DNA from: Akkermansia sp.
Lineage (GTDB): Bacteria; Verrucomicrobiota; Verrucomicrobiia; Verrucomicrobiales; Akkermansiaceae
NCBI GenBank assembly: GCA_017546445.1
Contig: JAFYWX010000014.1
Location: 1-64,000 of the forward strand
Length of the DNA: 64,000 nucleotides
Reading direction: 5' to 3'
In this document: positions 32,615-41,183 of the stretch, one piece after another
Layout: every line of letters begins with the position of its first letter
How positions within the stretch are numbered: position 1 is the stretch's first letter
Translations under genes and position numbers: made by a program
The notes under the pieces: generated by a model
What the model saw: the letters and a program-made list of their open reading frames with translations, nothing else
Told to the model about the DNA's origin: nothing
Databases searched by the model: none

Positions 32615-32736
32615 ATTTCAGAATGAAGAACGCAGAATAAGGAGAGAGTGTGCGCGGTGAATATCCCACCCCAAAAAACAAAATCACCTGAATATCCTCA
32701 GATGATTTTCATTAATCACTAATCATTAATCACTAA
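32615..32736. repeat. Gene-end repeat unit, copy 2, and ATTAATCAC tandem repeat
   Basis: The parts GCAGATTT, ACGCAGAAT, GTGTGCG, ACAAAATCACCTGA and TGATTTTCATTA occur in the same order as at 17383-17480. The last portion (32711-32738) is a short direct repeat of ATTAATCACTAATC. Confidence 0.6.
32680..32709 (-). terminator. rnd terminator
   Basis: The arms AAAATCACCTGA and TCAGATGATTTT (one mismatch) are followed on the minus strand by GTTTTTTGGGG. It lies about 27 bp after the rnd stop and is nearly identical to the mntP terminator. Confidence 0.75.
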
Positions 32737-33798
32737 TTATTCCCTGATGAGCAGGTTGCGCTGCCAGTTCATGAGGGCGGCCAGGCCTTTGTCCTCATTG
32801 GTGGCAATGCTTTCAATCTGGCTGCGGGTGGCAATGAGGGAAGGGTCGAGGGCCAGTTCCTCGGCAATGGCATTGCGGCGGGCGGCCCAGCGGTCCACTC
32901 GCTCATCAAAGAGCGCATCGGTCTCGTGGTGGGTGCGCTTGAGAAGCTCGGGGTAGTCCTCTTCATCCATGAGGTGGAAACGCTCTACCGCCTTGCGGAA
33001 GCGGGCCGCGCGGTGGTGGTGCATGCTGTTGTGCGGGAAGGCGGGTCGGAATTCCTGCAGGGCATTGCTCCAGCGAAGGAGGTCGTTGTTGCCGCAAATC
33101 ATGAAGGCGGGGCGGTCCACGGAGGCGGCCTCATTATCGCGCCAGAGCCAGAGGGCACGCAGCGCGGCCAGGCCGCGGCGGTTCAGCTTGCCGCTGCCCT
33201 TGATGCGCCAGGGGTCCTGGCCGGTGGCGGCATGGCGTTCGCGGCCGTGCTCCAGATTGTGGGCGCAGCTCTCCAGGAACCAGTCGTAGCGGCCTGCCTG
33301 CTTGAGCTCGGCCACCAGCTTATCTGCCATCTCGAGCATGTATTTCACATCGCCCTGGGCATATTCCTTCATGTCATCCGGCATGGGGCGGATTCCCCAG
33401 TTGGCGCGCTGGTTCTTCTTGCTGAGCACCACGCCGTAGTAATGCTCCACCAGGGCAGCCAGACCAAACTGCTGGAACCCCAGCAGACGCGCCGCAATCT
33501 GGGTGTCCAGAATCATGTGCGGCAGCACCCCGTAGGCATTCTGCAGCAGGCTCATGTCGTAATCCGCACCGTGCATCCACACGTCGGTCTCCTGCAGCCA
33601 CAGGGTGAAAAGTTTCATGTCCTCGATAGCCAGCGGGTCGATGATGACCACGCCCTCTGCATCGGCATACTGAATGAGGCAGAGTTTTTCGCGGTGGCGG
33701 TGCAGGCTGTCGGCTTCCAGATCGAGCACTGTGCGCCCCTGCGGCTGGGCAGCAGCGCGCAGTTTCCACTGGTACAATGCTTCAGAGTCGGTAATCAT
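32737..33798 (-). CDS. rnd: Ribonuclease D-like 3'-5' exonuclease
   Basis: A 353-residue DEDD-type exonuclease of the RNase D family, which trims tRNA precursors. The exonuclease domain (about 1-175) shows Exo I as VLDLEADSLHRH, Exo II as WMHGADYDMSLLQ and Exo III as EYAQGDVKYML, with LGFQQFGLAALVEHYYGV between. An HRDC-like helical domain (about 190-270, RGLAALRALWLWRDNEA) and a further helical C-terminus follow. Start is ATG 33798, eleven bases after a -10 box. tRNA-Ser in this window carries no encoded CCA, so 3' trimming is required there. Confidence 0.9.
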   Translation of the reverse strand: MITDSEALYQWKLRAAAQPQGRTVLDLEADSLHRHREKLCLIQYADAEGVVIIDPLAIEDMKLFTLWLQETDVWMHGADYDMSLLQNAYGVLPHMILDTQIAARLLGFQQFGLAALVEHYYGVVLSKKNQRANWGIRPMPDDMKEYAQGDVKYMLEMADKLVAELKQAGRYDWFLESCAHNLEHGRERHAATGQDPWRIKGSGKLNRRGLAALRALWLWRDNEAASVDRPAFMICGNNDLLRWSNALQEFRPAFPHNSMHHHRAARFRKAVERFHLMDEEDYPELLKRTHHETDALFDERVDRWAARRNAIAEELALDPSLIATRSQIESIATNEDKGLAALMNWQRNLLIRE

Positions 33799-33809
33799 GA
33801 ACGCGCGCC

Positions 33810-33838
33810 ATGCTACCACATAGGGGGGCAGATTGCAA
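33810..33838 (-). promoter_or_regulatory. rnd promoter
   Basis: Minus-strand TTGCAA, 17-bp spacer, TAGCAT, then GGCGCGCGTTC (11 bases) and the ATG. The post -10 sequence is nearly the same as at pgi and ileS. Confidence 0.5.
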
Positions 33839-33978
33839 GCCGATAATGTGTTACACACATTGTCAATATGTGGGGTGAATGCCTGGAAACCGCATGGTTG
33901 CTTGATTTTCGCGTAATACAATCTCTCAATATTTTTCACGTAAATGACACACCGGGGCAGCTGTGGCCACGATTGAGC

Positions 33979-34007
33979 TTGCCCAATGGGGTGAGTAGGA
34001 GTATAAT
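33979..34007 (+). promoter_or_regulatory. pgi promoter, probably leaderless
   Basis: TTGCCC (33979-33984), 17-bp spacer and a perfect TATAAT (34002-34007), then GGCGCGCGTT (10 bases) and ATG 34018. Confidence 0.6.
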
Positions 34008-34017
34008 GGCGCGCGTT

Positions 34018-35556
34018 ATGAAACAGTACGCCTCACAGCTTCTGCGTTACCCCGAGATGGGGATTTCCCTGGATCTTTCCAAACTGCCGCTCACGCCGGA
34101 ATTCCTGGCGGAGATGAAGCCGCTCATCGACCGTGCTTACACGGATATTGCGGCTCTGGAGAGCGGCGTGATTGCTAACCCCGATGAGAACCGCATGGTG
34201 GGCCACTACTGGCTGCGCAACAGCGCCATTGCCCCCACCGAGGAGCTGCGCGCCAAGATTGACGGCCCGCTGGCTGACCTGAAGGCTTTTGCCGCCGAGG
34301 TGCTGAGCGGCAGCATCCTTGCCCCGAATGGCAAGAAGTACACCACCTGCCTGGTCATCGGTATTGGTGGTTCCGCCCTGGGCCCGGAGCTGGTGGCTGA
34401 TGCGCTGCCTGCCGATGGTCTCAACATGGCTTTCCTTGACAACACCGACCCGGATGGCATGTACAAGGTGCTGGATACCCTGCCGCTGAGCGAGACGCTG
34501 GCCGTGGTGATTTCCAAGAGCGGTGGCACCCCGGAGACCCGCAATGGCATGGTCTGCGCCCAGCAGTACTTTGCTGATAAGGGCCTGTGCTTTGCCAAGC
34601 AGGCTGTGGCCGTGACCGGCGTGGATTCCACGCTGGACAAGGTGGCCGTGAGCGAGGGCTGGGTGAAGCGCTTCCCCATGGAGGACTGGGTGGGTGGCCG
34701 CACCTCTGAGACTTCGGTGGTGGGCCTGGTTCCCGCTGCTCTGCAGGGCGTGGATATCGACAGCCTGCTGGCTGGCGCCGCCGCCATGGATGCCCAGACC
34801 CGCGTGGCCGATACCGCCACCAACATGGCCATGAAGCTGGCTCTGGCCTGGTATGAGGCCGGCGAGGGCAAGGGCAAGAAGGACATGGTGGTGCTGCCGT
34901 ACAAGGACAGCCTGGTGCTCTTCTCCAAGTACCTGCAGCAGCTCATCATGGAATCCCTGGGCAAGGAGCTCGACCTGGACGGCAACACTGTGAACCAGGG
35001 TATCTCCGTGTACGGTAACAAGGGCTCCACCGACCAGCACGCCTACGTGCAGCAGCTGCGCGATGGCATCAACAACTTCTTCGTGACCTTCATCGAGGTG
35101 CGTCAGGCCCCCACCGATACCGTGAAGGTGGAGGACAGCTTCACCGCCGGTGACTACCTGCAGGGCTTCCTGCGCGGCACCCGCAAGGCTCTTTCCGAAA
35201 GCGGCCGCAAGAGCATCACTATCTCCATTCCCGTGGTGAATGCCTACACGCTGGGCATGCTCATCGCTCTGTTCGAACGCACGGTGAGTTTCTACGCCAG
35301 CCTGATTCACATCAACGCCTACCATCAGCCCGGCGTGCAGGCCGGTAAGCTGGCTGCCAACGTGTTCCTGAAGCTTCTGGCTGCTGCAGAGGGTGCCCTC
35401 TCTGCCACGCCCGCCACCGCCGGCGAGATTGCTGCCAAGCTTGGCACGGATGAGGAGGACACCTACCACGCCCTGGTGCACATTGCCGAAAGCGGCAAGG
35501 CCACCTGGAGCCTGGCAGAGTGCCCCTGCGGCGATACCTTCGCCACCAAGGCCTGA
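34018..35556 (+). CDS. pgi: Glucose-6-phosphate isomerase
   Basis: A 512-residue glycolytic isomerase. Signatures: VIGIGGSALGPELVADAL near residues 120-137, VVISKSGGTPETRNG near 165-179, and the C-terminal-half motif GNKGSTDQHAYVQQLRDG near 340 that carries an active-site histidine. FERTVSFYASLIHINAYHQPGV matches the family's closing region (two parts, FERTVSFYASLIHINAY and HQPGV). An in-frame ATG at 34006 falls inside the -10 box, so ATG 34018 is preferred. Confidence 0.96.
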   Translation: MKQYASQLLRYPEMGISLDLSKLPLTPEFLAEMKPLIDRAYTDIAALESGVIANPDENRMVGHYWLRNSAIAPTEELRAKIDGPLADLKAFAAEVLSGSILAPNGKKYTTCLVIGIGGSALGPELVADALPADGLNMAFLDNTDPDGMYKVLDTLPLSETLAVVISKSGGTPETRNGMVCAQQYFADKGLCFAKQAVAVTGVDSTLDKVAVSEGWVKRFPMEDWVGGRTSETSVVGLVPAALQGVDIDSLLAGAAAMDAQTRVADTATNMAMKLALAWYEAGEGKGKKDMVVLPYKDSLVLFSKYLQQLIMESLGKELDLDGNTVNQGISVYGNKGSTDQHAYVQQLRDGINNFFVTFIEVRQAPTDTVKVEDSFTAGDYLQGFLRGTRKALSESGRKSITISIPVVNAYTLGMLIALFERTVSFYASLIHINAYHQPGVQAGKLAANVFLKLLAAAEGALSATPATAGEIAAKLGTDEEDTYHALVHIAESGKATWSLAECPCGDTFATKA

Positions 35557-35577
35557 TTCTTATCAGCGCATTCTGTG

Positions 35578-35611
35578 AAAAAAGCCTGAGAGCTCGCTCT
35601 CAGGCTTTTTT
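35578..35611 (+). terminator. pgi terminator
   Basis: A near-perfect stem AAAAAAGCCTGAGAG / CTCTCAGGCTTTTTT separated by CTCG, 21 bp after the pgi stop codon. Confidence 0.9.
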
Positions 35612-35974
35612 CTAATCGCTTGTAGTTTGATAAATAGCGATTTGGCGAGGTTAGAAATCAATCGGAGCACGGGACTTCAGTCCCGAAAACTCAAGCGATG
35701 AGGGACTAAAGTCCCTCGCTCCGACCAGAAACATCCGCCCGACAAACTCCAATCTGTGCGTGGCTCAAGGCTCCGGTGGGAACACCGTTCCATCTGGAAC
35801 GGTGTTCCCATCTCCTGCTTTTGGTTGTGCGCTGTGGGGGCATGGGGATACACTACGCGGCGGAGTCACTTGCATCGCATGTGCCTATTTACCCGAATAA
35901 AAAATGACCTGCCTTCCTTTTCCTCTTTCTGACAGCCAGGGGAGGAAAGGGAGGCAGAAAGAAAATGATACACT
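35612..35974. repeat. Intergenic foldbacks (35663-35723 and 35777-35810)
   Basis: There is no gene in this 363-bp gap. A 22-bp inverted pair (35663-35684 with 35702-35723, three mismatches) has arms that are each palindromic (GGGACTTCAGTCCC, GGGACTAAAGTCCC) and are bounded by CGGAGC/GCTCCG. Next comes a perfect 15-bp hairpin with a 4-nt loop at 35777-35810 (GGGAACACCGTTCC arms). A GATACACTA direct repeat occurs at about 35848 and again just before the next start codon. No convincing promoter was found for the downstream genes. Confidence 0.7.
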
Positions 35975-36508
35975 ATGCCTCAGCAATTCAATACAATCTA
36001 CCAGTGGAGATACGAAGTCTCCTCGCCGGATGAATGCCACGTGACTGATTCCTCCGGTCGCCTTATCCTCACGGCCTGGCCCGGTACCCCGGAGCAGTTT
36101 GTGGCCGATGGCCAGCCGGTCACTCTCTCTTCTGATTCCGCCACGCTGCTCTCTGCTAACGGCTCGATGGTGGTTCCCAGTAGTAGCGGCAATGACTCCA
36201 CCGGCAGCGGTGCAGCCCTTTCTGCCACAGGCGAGCCAGTTATACCCCTTGTAGCCGCAGAGCTCACTATGCGGCATGCTACCTGGTTTACCAATACGAC
36301 ACAGAGTGAAGTTTCTGTGCAGCCCGGTGCATGGAGAGACGAGGTGATGACCTGCTACCTGAAGACGGAGATTCCGGTAAACCTATCGGGGGTGACGTGG
36401 CTGTACGGCGCACCGGTTATGATGGAAGGCTTCACATTTGTGGTTGCCTTGCAGCAGGTGGATGCATCCACCATCCTTGCTAACCTTGCCTACTCTCTGA
36501 AAAAATGA
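35975..36508 (+). CDS. Orphan protein, overlapping trio gene 1
   Basis: A 177-residue protein that I do not recognise. It is rich in Ser/Thr in the middle (SDSATLLSANGSMVVPSSSG) and looks beta-rich at both ends (YQWRYEVSSPDE, GFTFVVALQQVDAST). It has no signal peptide. It is the first of three small genes in a row with 4-bp overlaps, a style shared with phage structural cassettes, but no phage protein is recognisable. Base composition is more A+T-rich than most neighbours. It could be an acquired cassette. Confidence 0.55.
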   Translation: MPQQFNTIYQWRYEVSSPDECHVTDSSGRLILTAWPGTPEQFVADGQPVTLSSDSATLLSANGSMVVPSSSGNDSTGSGAALSATGEPVIPLVAAELTMRHATWFTNTTQSEVSVQPGAWRDEVMTCYLKTEIPVNLSGVTWLYGAPVMMEGFTFVVALQQVDASTILANLAYSLKK

Positions 36509-37143
36509 TTGCTGCCGGATTATGCCTGATGGGCGGCTGCTTCGCTCAGGATTCGACGAGTAAAACGGTTGACACCTACTGGCCTGCCCATGCCGTGACT
36601 ATCACTAATAAAACGCTTGTGTTGAAACAAGCAGCGGCCGATTTACCGCTCCCGTTCTGGACTTCAGGGGTGCACGCCGGGGGGCGGATAGAAAATGTTT
36701 CTATTACAGGAGATGCTTCAAATATCTTGAATTGGGGTAATTGGGGAAGTGTTGTCGATGCGTATTACATGGGTACAAAGGCGAATGGTGCCATAGGACG
36801 CGCTGCAGCTTATTCTGTAACAAAAGGAGAGAAGACAACGGAGATAGCAATTGGGGATGGCTCTGAAACCTTTGTTGATTACATAGAGACGTATGTGCTT
36901 GAGGACCGCTTTTTAATTGAGTCCTCTCTGGGGAATGCAGAGGCGCAGGTCAAGGGATGGCCTACAGCAGATGCCGCAACGTGGCCGATTCGTATCAAAG
37001 GGAATGGTCATGTATGCGATGTTGTCTCGTTCTGGTGGTACAATGACCTGAATCATCTGTATTTTATGGCGCAGCCCATGTGCTCAGCAGGTGGCGAGCG
37101 TGCCTTTTATACGCATGGGTATAGTATTTTGACAGAGTTATGA
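36505..37143 (+). CDS. Orphan putative lipoprotein/exported protein, trio gene 2
   Basis: A 212-residue protein overlapping trio gene 1 by 4 bp. The N-terminus MIAAGLCLMGGCFAQDS could be a very short lipoprotein signal with lipobox MGGC (Cys12) or a Sec signal, although a positively charged n-region is missing. The body is beta-rich and aromatic (NILNWGNWGSVVDAYYMG, DVVSFWWYNDLNHLYF). Low G+C compared with neighbours. No family recognised. Confidence 0.55.
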   Translation: MIAAGLCLMGGCFAQDSTSKTVDTYWPAHAVTITNKTLVLKQAAADLPLPFWTSGVHAGGRIENVSITGDASNILNWGNWGSVVDAYYMGTKANGAIGRAAAYSVTKGEKTTEIAIGDGSETFVDYIETYVLEDRFLIESSLGNAEAQVKGWPTADAATWPIRIKGNGHVCDVVSFWWYNDLNHLYFMAQPMCSAGGERAFYTHGYSILTEL

Positions 37144-37325
37144 GATATTACGCCAGATTTGAATGCGCAGACGGTGCATTTGTTGATGCCTGCGGCTTGC
37201 GGTACGATGTGGTTAGCGTGCGGCGGGTGCGTGACAAGTTAGGTATCAATGTAGGGTATGCCCCCTTTTCCTCGCTGGAGGAGGCTCTGGCAGCGTGGGG
37301 GCTGAGACATGTAACTCCGGCTTGA
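37140..37325 (+). CDS. Orphan small protein, trio gene 3
   Basis: A 61-residue protein overlapping trio gene 2 by 4 bp (ATGA). The sequence MRYYARFECADGAFVDACG has a strand-turn-strand look, followed by a VSVRRVRDKLGINVGYA strand and a SLEEALAAWGL helix, consistent with a small alpha/beta fold. No family recognised. The overlaps suggest that the three proteins are produced in fixed proportion. Confidence 0.5.
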   Translation: MRYYARFECADGAFVDACGLRYDVVSVRRVRDKLGINVGYAPFSSLEEALAAWGLRHVTPA

Positions 37326-37342
37326 ATGCTGGAGTGGATTTG

Positions 37343-37375
37343 CACCATCGGGCTGCTGTTGGCAGCCCGATGGTG
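37343..37375. terminator. Strong hairpin between convergent genes
   Basis: A perfect 14-bp stem CACCATCGGGCTGC / GCAGCCCGATGGTG with a 5-nt loop. It separates the orphan trio from the convergent radical SAM gene and could end both transcripts. Neither strand has a true T tract. Confidence 0.6.
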
Positions 37376-37383
37376 TAAAAATG

Positions 37384-38490
37384 CTATGAATTGGAAGATT
37401 TTCCGGGGGAGCGAAGGAGCTTTTTAAGCCCACGCGCCGCATTGCTGTATCGCAGTGTGTGGAACGCTTTCTCTGCCCAGCTGTATTCCCGGTTATTATC
37501 CTTCAGCTTGCAGGAGAAAAATTCCTTCACATTCGGCTTCAGCCATTCGCTGCCATCGGCGCACACGCGGTTGCGCAGCTGGGCATAGGTGATACTCTTG
37601 TGCTCCGGAATACAGCCAAGGGTAAGGAATGCGTGGCCATTGTGGCAATGTGGAGCAGTGCAGTAGTGCCCAATCGGGGTGAAATCAATAGGCTTGTCCG
37701 GGTCATCGAAGATCTGTTGAATCTTGAACGAGCTATAGCACTGATGCATGACGCCGGTGCCCAGGTCGAGCACAAATGACCAGTCTCCGGCGTAGCAGAA
37801 CTCACATCTCTTAACGCCGAATATGGTCTTCTTGTAATCAAGCATATCGGAGTTAAATACGCTCCATGCACGGTAGAATTCGTCGTGTCCGAGCTTGGTG
37901 AGAATCGGTCTGTCCTGAGTGGGTGCAGCCTCATCTCGGGCGATGGTAATGTGGCATGCTGCCCCTAATTCGTCAATGGCACGCTGCTTGATATCTTCTA
38001 TGTAAGGGATGGACTCGTCATTGGGGGTCAGCTCCAGGGTAAAGGAGCAACCTGCATCACGCATCTTGCGAATGTTGTTGAAGAATAAATCAAATAAATT
38101 CTTCCGCTTCAGTTCCATGTAATGATACGAGAATTTGAATGCAAGCCGGGATAAAAGCTCTTTGGGGAGTTTTTCCAGTTCCTCAAATCTTTTGGTAACG
38201 GTTGCATTGGTCACAACCATCAGATAATGCCCGTTTTCAAGGAGAACTCGGATGTAATCTGTCATTTGTGGCGGTAATAACGTTTCGCCGCCACCGCATA
38301 CATTGATGAGGCAGGTGCCACCGAGTCGTTCCCGACTCAGGGCTTTCTGAACATGCTCCGGGGAATATTTGAATTCCGGTAACGCCTTCTTGAATAATCC
38401 GGTGTGCGCAATGTAGCAATAATGGCATTGCATGGTACATGTCGTTACCGGTACATACAAATCGATAAATCTTTTTAACTTGTCATTCAT
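37384..38490 (-). CDS. Radical SAM protein in the polysaccharide locus
   Basis: A 368-residue radical SAM enzyme. The [4Fe-4S]-binding motif is CTMQCHYCY near residues 18-26, with GGGETLLPP (the GGE motif) near 66. C-terminal cysteines (CEFCYAG near 229, CYSS, CTAPHCHNGH, LGCIPE) resemble an auxiliary cluster-binding SPASM-like region. The substrate is unknown. It is co-transcribed with a flippase and a pyruvyltransferase (1-bp overlap with the flippase), so a role in glycan or lipid-linked precursor modification is plausible, but peptide modification cannot be excluded. Confidence 0.85.
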   Translation of the reverse strand: MNDKLKRFIDLYVPVTTCTMQCHYCYIAHTGLFKKALPEFKYSPEHVQKALSRERLGGTCLINVCGGGETLLPPQMTDYIRVLLENGHYLMVVTNATVTKRFEELEKLPKELLSRLAFKFSYHYMELKRKNLFDLFFNNIRKMRDAGCSFTLELTPNDESIPYIEDIKQRAIDELGAACHITIARDEAAPTQDRPILTKLGHDEFYRAWSVFNSDMLDYKKTIFGVKRCEFCYAGDWSFVLDLGTGVMHQCYSSFKIQQIFDDPDKPIDFTPIGHYCTAPHCHNGHAFLTLGCIPEHKSITYAQLRNRVCADGSEWLKPNVKEFFSCKLKDNNREYSWAEKAFHTLRYSNAARGLKKLLRSPGKSSNS

Positions 38491-40007
38491 TACTGTTTAT
38501 TTTTAAGTAGTTTGCTGAGAAAAAGCTTGTGTTCGTCCTGGTTAAGATAAAGGAGGGCCAGGGCTGCAACGTATACAAGGGAGAAGGTGGTAACCTTGGC
38601 AATGAACGTGGGCCAGGCAGGAGTGGCGAACAGGGTATTGAGCCCCCAGGCGGTGGCCAGGAGAATGGGCACCCAGAGCCAGGCTTTCTGCAGGGTTTCG
38701 GTGAAGAATCGGGGAATTTCCAGGCCAAGGCGCTTCCAGTAGAACCAGTTCATGAAAAGCCCCTGGCCCAGGATGATGGAGATGCAGGTGCCGATGGCGA
38801 GGCCTCTGCAGCCCCAGTAGATAGAGAGGAAGTAACCAGCAACCATGGACAGGAAGCTGGAGATGGTCATGACCGTGACACGGTATTTCATGGCATTGCG
38901 GGCCTGGAGAATCTGCCAGCCCAGGGCCTGCAGCAGCAGGAAGCCGTATGGTATGAGGATGGAAATAGTGACAAACCAGCAATCAACAGTGCGCGCACCG
39001 AGTGTATCACCAATCCATAGAGTGAAAAATTCCTGCCCGAAGAGAATGATGCCGAAATAGACAACGCCCAGGATGATGAGCTGGACGCGGCCGATGCGAA
39101 TCATTAAATCGGTTTGCTCTGCATTACTGGCTCCCTTGACTACCATGCCCACAACCCTGGGCAGGAAAAGCCCGGCAATGCAACCGGAAAGGGTGAAGAA
39201 ATGCTGGAAAATGGTAAGACCATAGGAGTAGACGGTCACTTCATCTGCCCCCTGGGTCATGCCGATGATGAATCCGCCGGAGCCGGTGTTCATGATGTTG
39301 ATGAGACGATCCAGGAACATCCAGACGGAGAAGGCGAAGAGCGTGCGGCAGAGGGGCCAGTCCCAGCCTCTCCAGGTCATGCGGGCTTTGAGTATGTAAA
39401 AGCAGTAGAAGACATTCCACACAAGACCCAGTATGCCGAGCGAGATGCTCAGGGCCGTGAGTGCAATGGAGCGGTACCCCAGCAGCAGCAGAGTGATGGT
39501 GCCGACAATGGAAAGGATGGATGCTGTGAGCCCGACAATTCCGGGATATTTGAATTTCTGGCGGGAGGTGGCGATGCCCTCCAGGCTGCGCCCCGGGAAC
39601 ATGAGTGCGCAGTTGAAGAGAGTCATAAGGTAGAGGATGCGGTAGATTCGCAATTCCTCCACTGTGAATTTATGGAAAATATCTCCCAGGAATGGGAAGA
39701 TGCACAGGCCCGCTGCCAATACTATAATGCCTACGATGGTGAAGAGTGCCGCTACGTTGCCCAGGTAGTGCGCTTCCCCCTCCGTGTCCCCCTTGGCCTG
39801 GTATTCGCTCAGGAATTTGGTGGTGGAGGCAGTAAGCCCGAAATCGCACATGGCGAGCCAGCTGATGATGGAGCCGGCAATCATGTACACGCCGTATTCG
39901 CTGGGGCCCAGGTACTCCAGCACAAAGGGCGACAGGAAAAAGCCCACCGCGAAACGTAACGCCAGGGAAATGTAGTTCAGGATAACGCCTGTCTTGATTT
40001 CAGACAT
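38490..40007 (-). CDS. Polysaccharide flippase (Wzx/MOP superfamily)
   Basis: A 505-residue membrane protein with about 12-14 hydrophobic helices along its length. The N-terminus GVILNYISLALRFAVGFFLS then LGPSEYGVYMIAGSI is characteristic of oligosaccharide-flippase family proteins, which translocate lipid-linked repeat units across the inner membrane. It is the middle gene of the pyruvyltransferase-flippase-radical SAM operon, 5 bp after the pyruvyltransferase stop. Confidence 0.9.
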   Translation of the reverse strand: MSEIKTGVILNYISLALRFAVGFFLSPFVLEYLGPSEYGVYMIAGSIISWLAMCDFGLTASTTKFLSEYQAKGDTEGEAHYLGNVAALFTIVGIIVLAAGLCIFPFLGDIFHKFTVEELRIYRILYLMTLFNCALMFPGRSLEGIATSRQKFKYPGIVGLTASILSIVGTITLLLLGYRSIALTALSISLGILGLVWNVFYCFYILKARMTWRGWDWPLCRTLFAFSVWMFLDRLINIMNTGSGGFIIGMTQGADEVTVYSYGLTIFQHFFTLSGCIAGLFLPRVVGMVVKGASNAEQTDLMIRIGRVQLIILGVVYFGIILFGQEFFTLWIGDTLGARTVDCWFVTISILIPYGFLLLQALGWQILQARNAMKYRVTVMTISSFLSMVAGYFLSIYWGCRGLAIGTCISIILGQGLFMNWFYWKRLGLEIPRFFTETLQKAWLWVPILLATAWGLNTLFATPAWPTFIAKVTTFSLVYVAALALLYLNQDEHKLFLSKLLKNKQ

Positions 40008-40012
40008 AAGAA

Positions 40013-41035
40013 TCAGCGGTTGAGTAATCGGCGGAGGGTAAGATAGACCCGGGCGAATATACCTTGGCTCAGGCGGTGGAATGCAGCCTGTATATCCTGG
40101 GGAATCTGTTCGCTGTCGAGCAGGTGGATGCCGGGTCTGTCTTGCATCGAGAGCTGGTAGACATCGCTCAGTTTCTTGTAATCATTGTCCAGCAGGTAGA
40201 CTTCTTTTCCACAAAGTAGTGAAAGCACACCAACATGCAGTCGATCCGTTACAATGACATCCGGATACTGCAGGGCTGCTGCAAATTGGCGTACCAGCTC
40301 GGGGGTATGCTTGTTGCCGGCGCAGGATGAGCTCCAGACTAGTGAAATATCATAGGCCATCGGGCTGCTGAAGGCTGTGTTCTTTTCCTTATCCGTGCGG
40401 AGCAAGAAGGCTATTTTTCTGTATTTTCCCTGAATGCGGCTACGCACGGTGGAGTGCCATACCTTTCTCCTCATGAGCCTGCCAACCTTTCGTTGCAGAA
40501 GCCTGGTAAGCTGCTTTTCTTCCTCTGCGGCCCATGGTGGAGTAGTGCCGAGGGAAGGGAGTGTATTCAGGTTCAGGGAAAGTGCCATGTCATCAGCCAG
40601 CTGCACACTGACATCCGGGTGTACAGTGCTGCGCACATAGCAGAAGGTGGACTCACCACGGCAGAAAATGGTGTGCCGGTAATCTAAGGCCTGAAGGAAC
40701 GAGTCTACGCGGTAGAAACTGTGGGGGAGAATGATACACTGGCGAACCCGGGGCGATGTAAGGTGTGCCAGGTGTTTGTCGATGCCGCCCCAGTGGTTAG
40801 TGAAGCGCCCCCCGCCACCATATACCAGGACGTATGACTCCTCCTCCGGCTGAATATCGGGGTGGTAGGGCTTCCAGCTCAGTTTCTCGCATTCAAAGAG
40901 CTGTCGCGTTGCCTCTGCAATGAGCAGGTCGCCAAGGTTGCCCTCATTGGCCCAGTAATAAAATGTTCCCAAATCCTGCAGCCGTTCAACAAGTTCGCTG
41001 ATAGAACATTTTAACTGTTTTATGCTCTGCTCCAT
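40013..41035 (-). CDS. Polysaccharide pyruvyl transferase family protein
   Basis: A 340-residue protein of the CsaB/WcaK-like pyruvyltransferase family (PF04230 type), which adds pyruvate ketals to cell-surface sugars. Motifs: YYWANEGNLGDLLIAEA near residues 26-42, LVYGGGGRFTNHWGG near 69-83, and the C-terminal VTDRLHVGVLSLLCGKEVYL near 258-277, which ends in LLDNDYKKL. First gene of its operon. Confidence 0.9.
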   Translation of the reverse strand: MEQSIKQLKCSISELVERLQDLGTFYYWANEGNLGDLLIAEATRQLFECEKLSWKPYHPDIQPEEESYVLVYGGGGRFTNHWGGIDKHLAHLTSPRVRQCIILPHSFYRVDSFLQALDYRHTIFCRGESTFCYVRSTVHPDVSVQLADDMALSLNLNTLPSLGTTPPWAAEEEKQLTRLLQRKVGRLMRRKVWHSTVRSRIQGKYRKIAFLLRTDKEKNTAFSSPMAYDISLVWSSSCAGNKHTPELVRQFAAALQYPDVIVTDRLHVGVLSLLCGKEVYLLDNDYKKLSDVYQLSMQDRPGIHLLDSEQIPQDIQAAFHRLSQGIFARVYLTLRRLLNR

Positions 41036-41046
41036 ATCGTCGCGGG

Positions 41047-41075
41047 ATTGTAGCGTGATTGTGATGATAAGTCAA
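41047..41075 (-). promoter_or_regulatory. Pyruvyltransferase operon promoter
   Basis: Minus-strand TTGACT, 17-bp spacer, TACAAT, then CCCGCGACGAT (11 bases) and the ATG. Confidence 0.6.
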
Positions 41076-41138
41076 GTTTAATCCTGTTCCTACAGGCGCT
41101 TTGTCCCTTCAGGCGAAAGGTAGAGAGAAAGATAGAGC

Positions 41139-41168
41139 TTGCTAATACGAGAAATAGTGTGATAGAAT
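41139..41168 (+). promoter_or_regulatory. Glycosyltransferase operon promoter
   Basis: TTGCTA (41139-41144), 18-bp spacer and TAGAAT (41163-41168). The ATG at 41184 is 15 bases further; an in-frame TTG is 9 bases away and would give a leaderless start with two extra residues. Confidence 0.45.
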
Positions 41169-41183
41169 GCCCTGGCTTTGAGT

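Noticed and set aside
34033-35481. 482-codon frame opposite pgi and a 426-codon frame opposite mdh (4256-5536)
   Set aside because: Same shadow effect; pgi and mdh have clear motifs, promoters and terminators.
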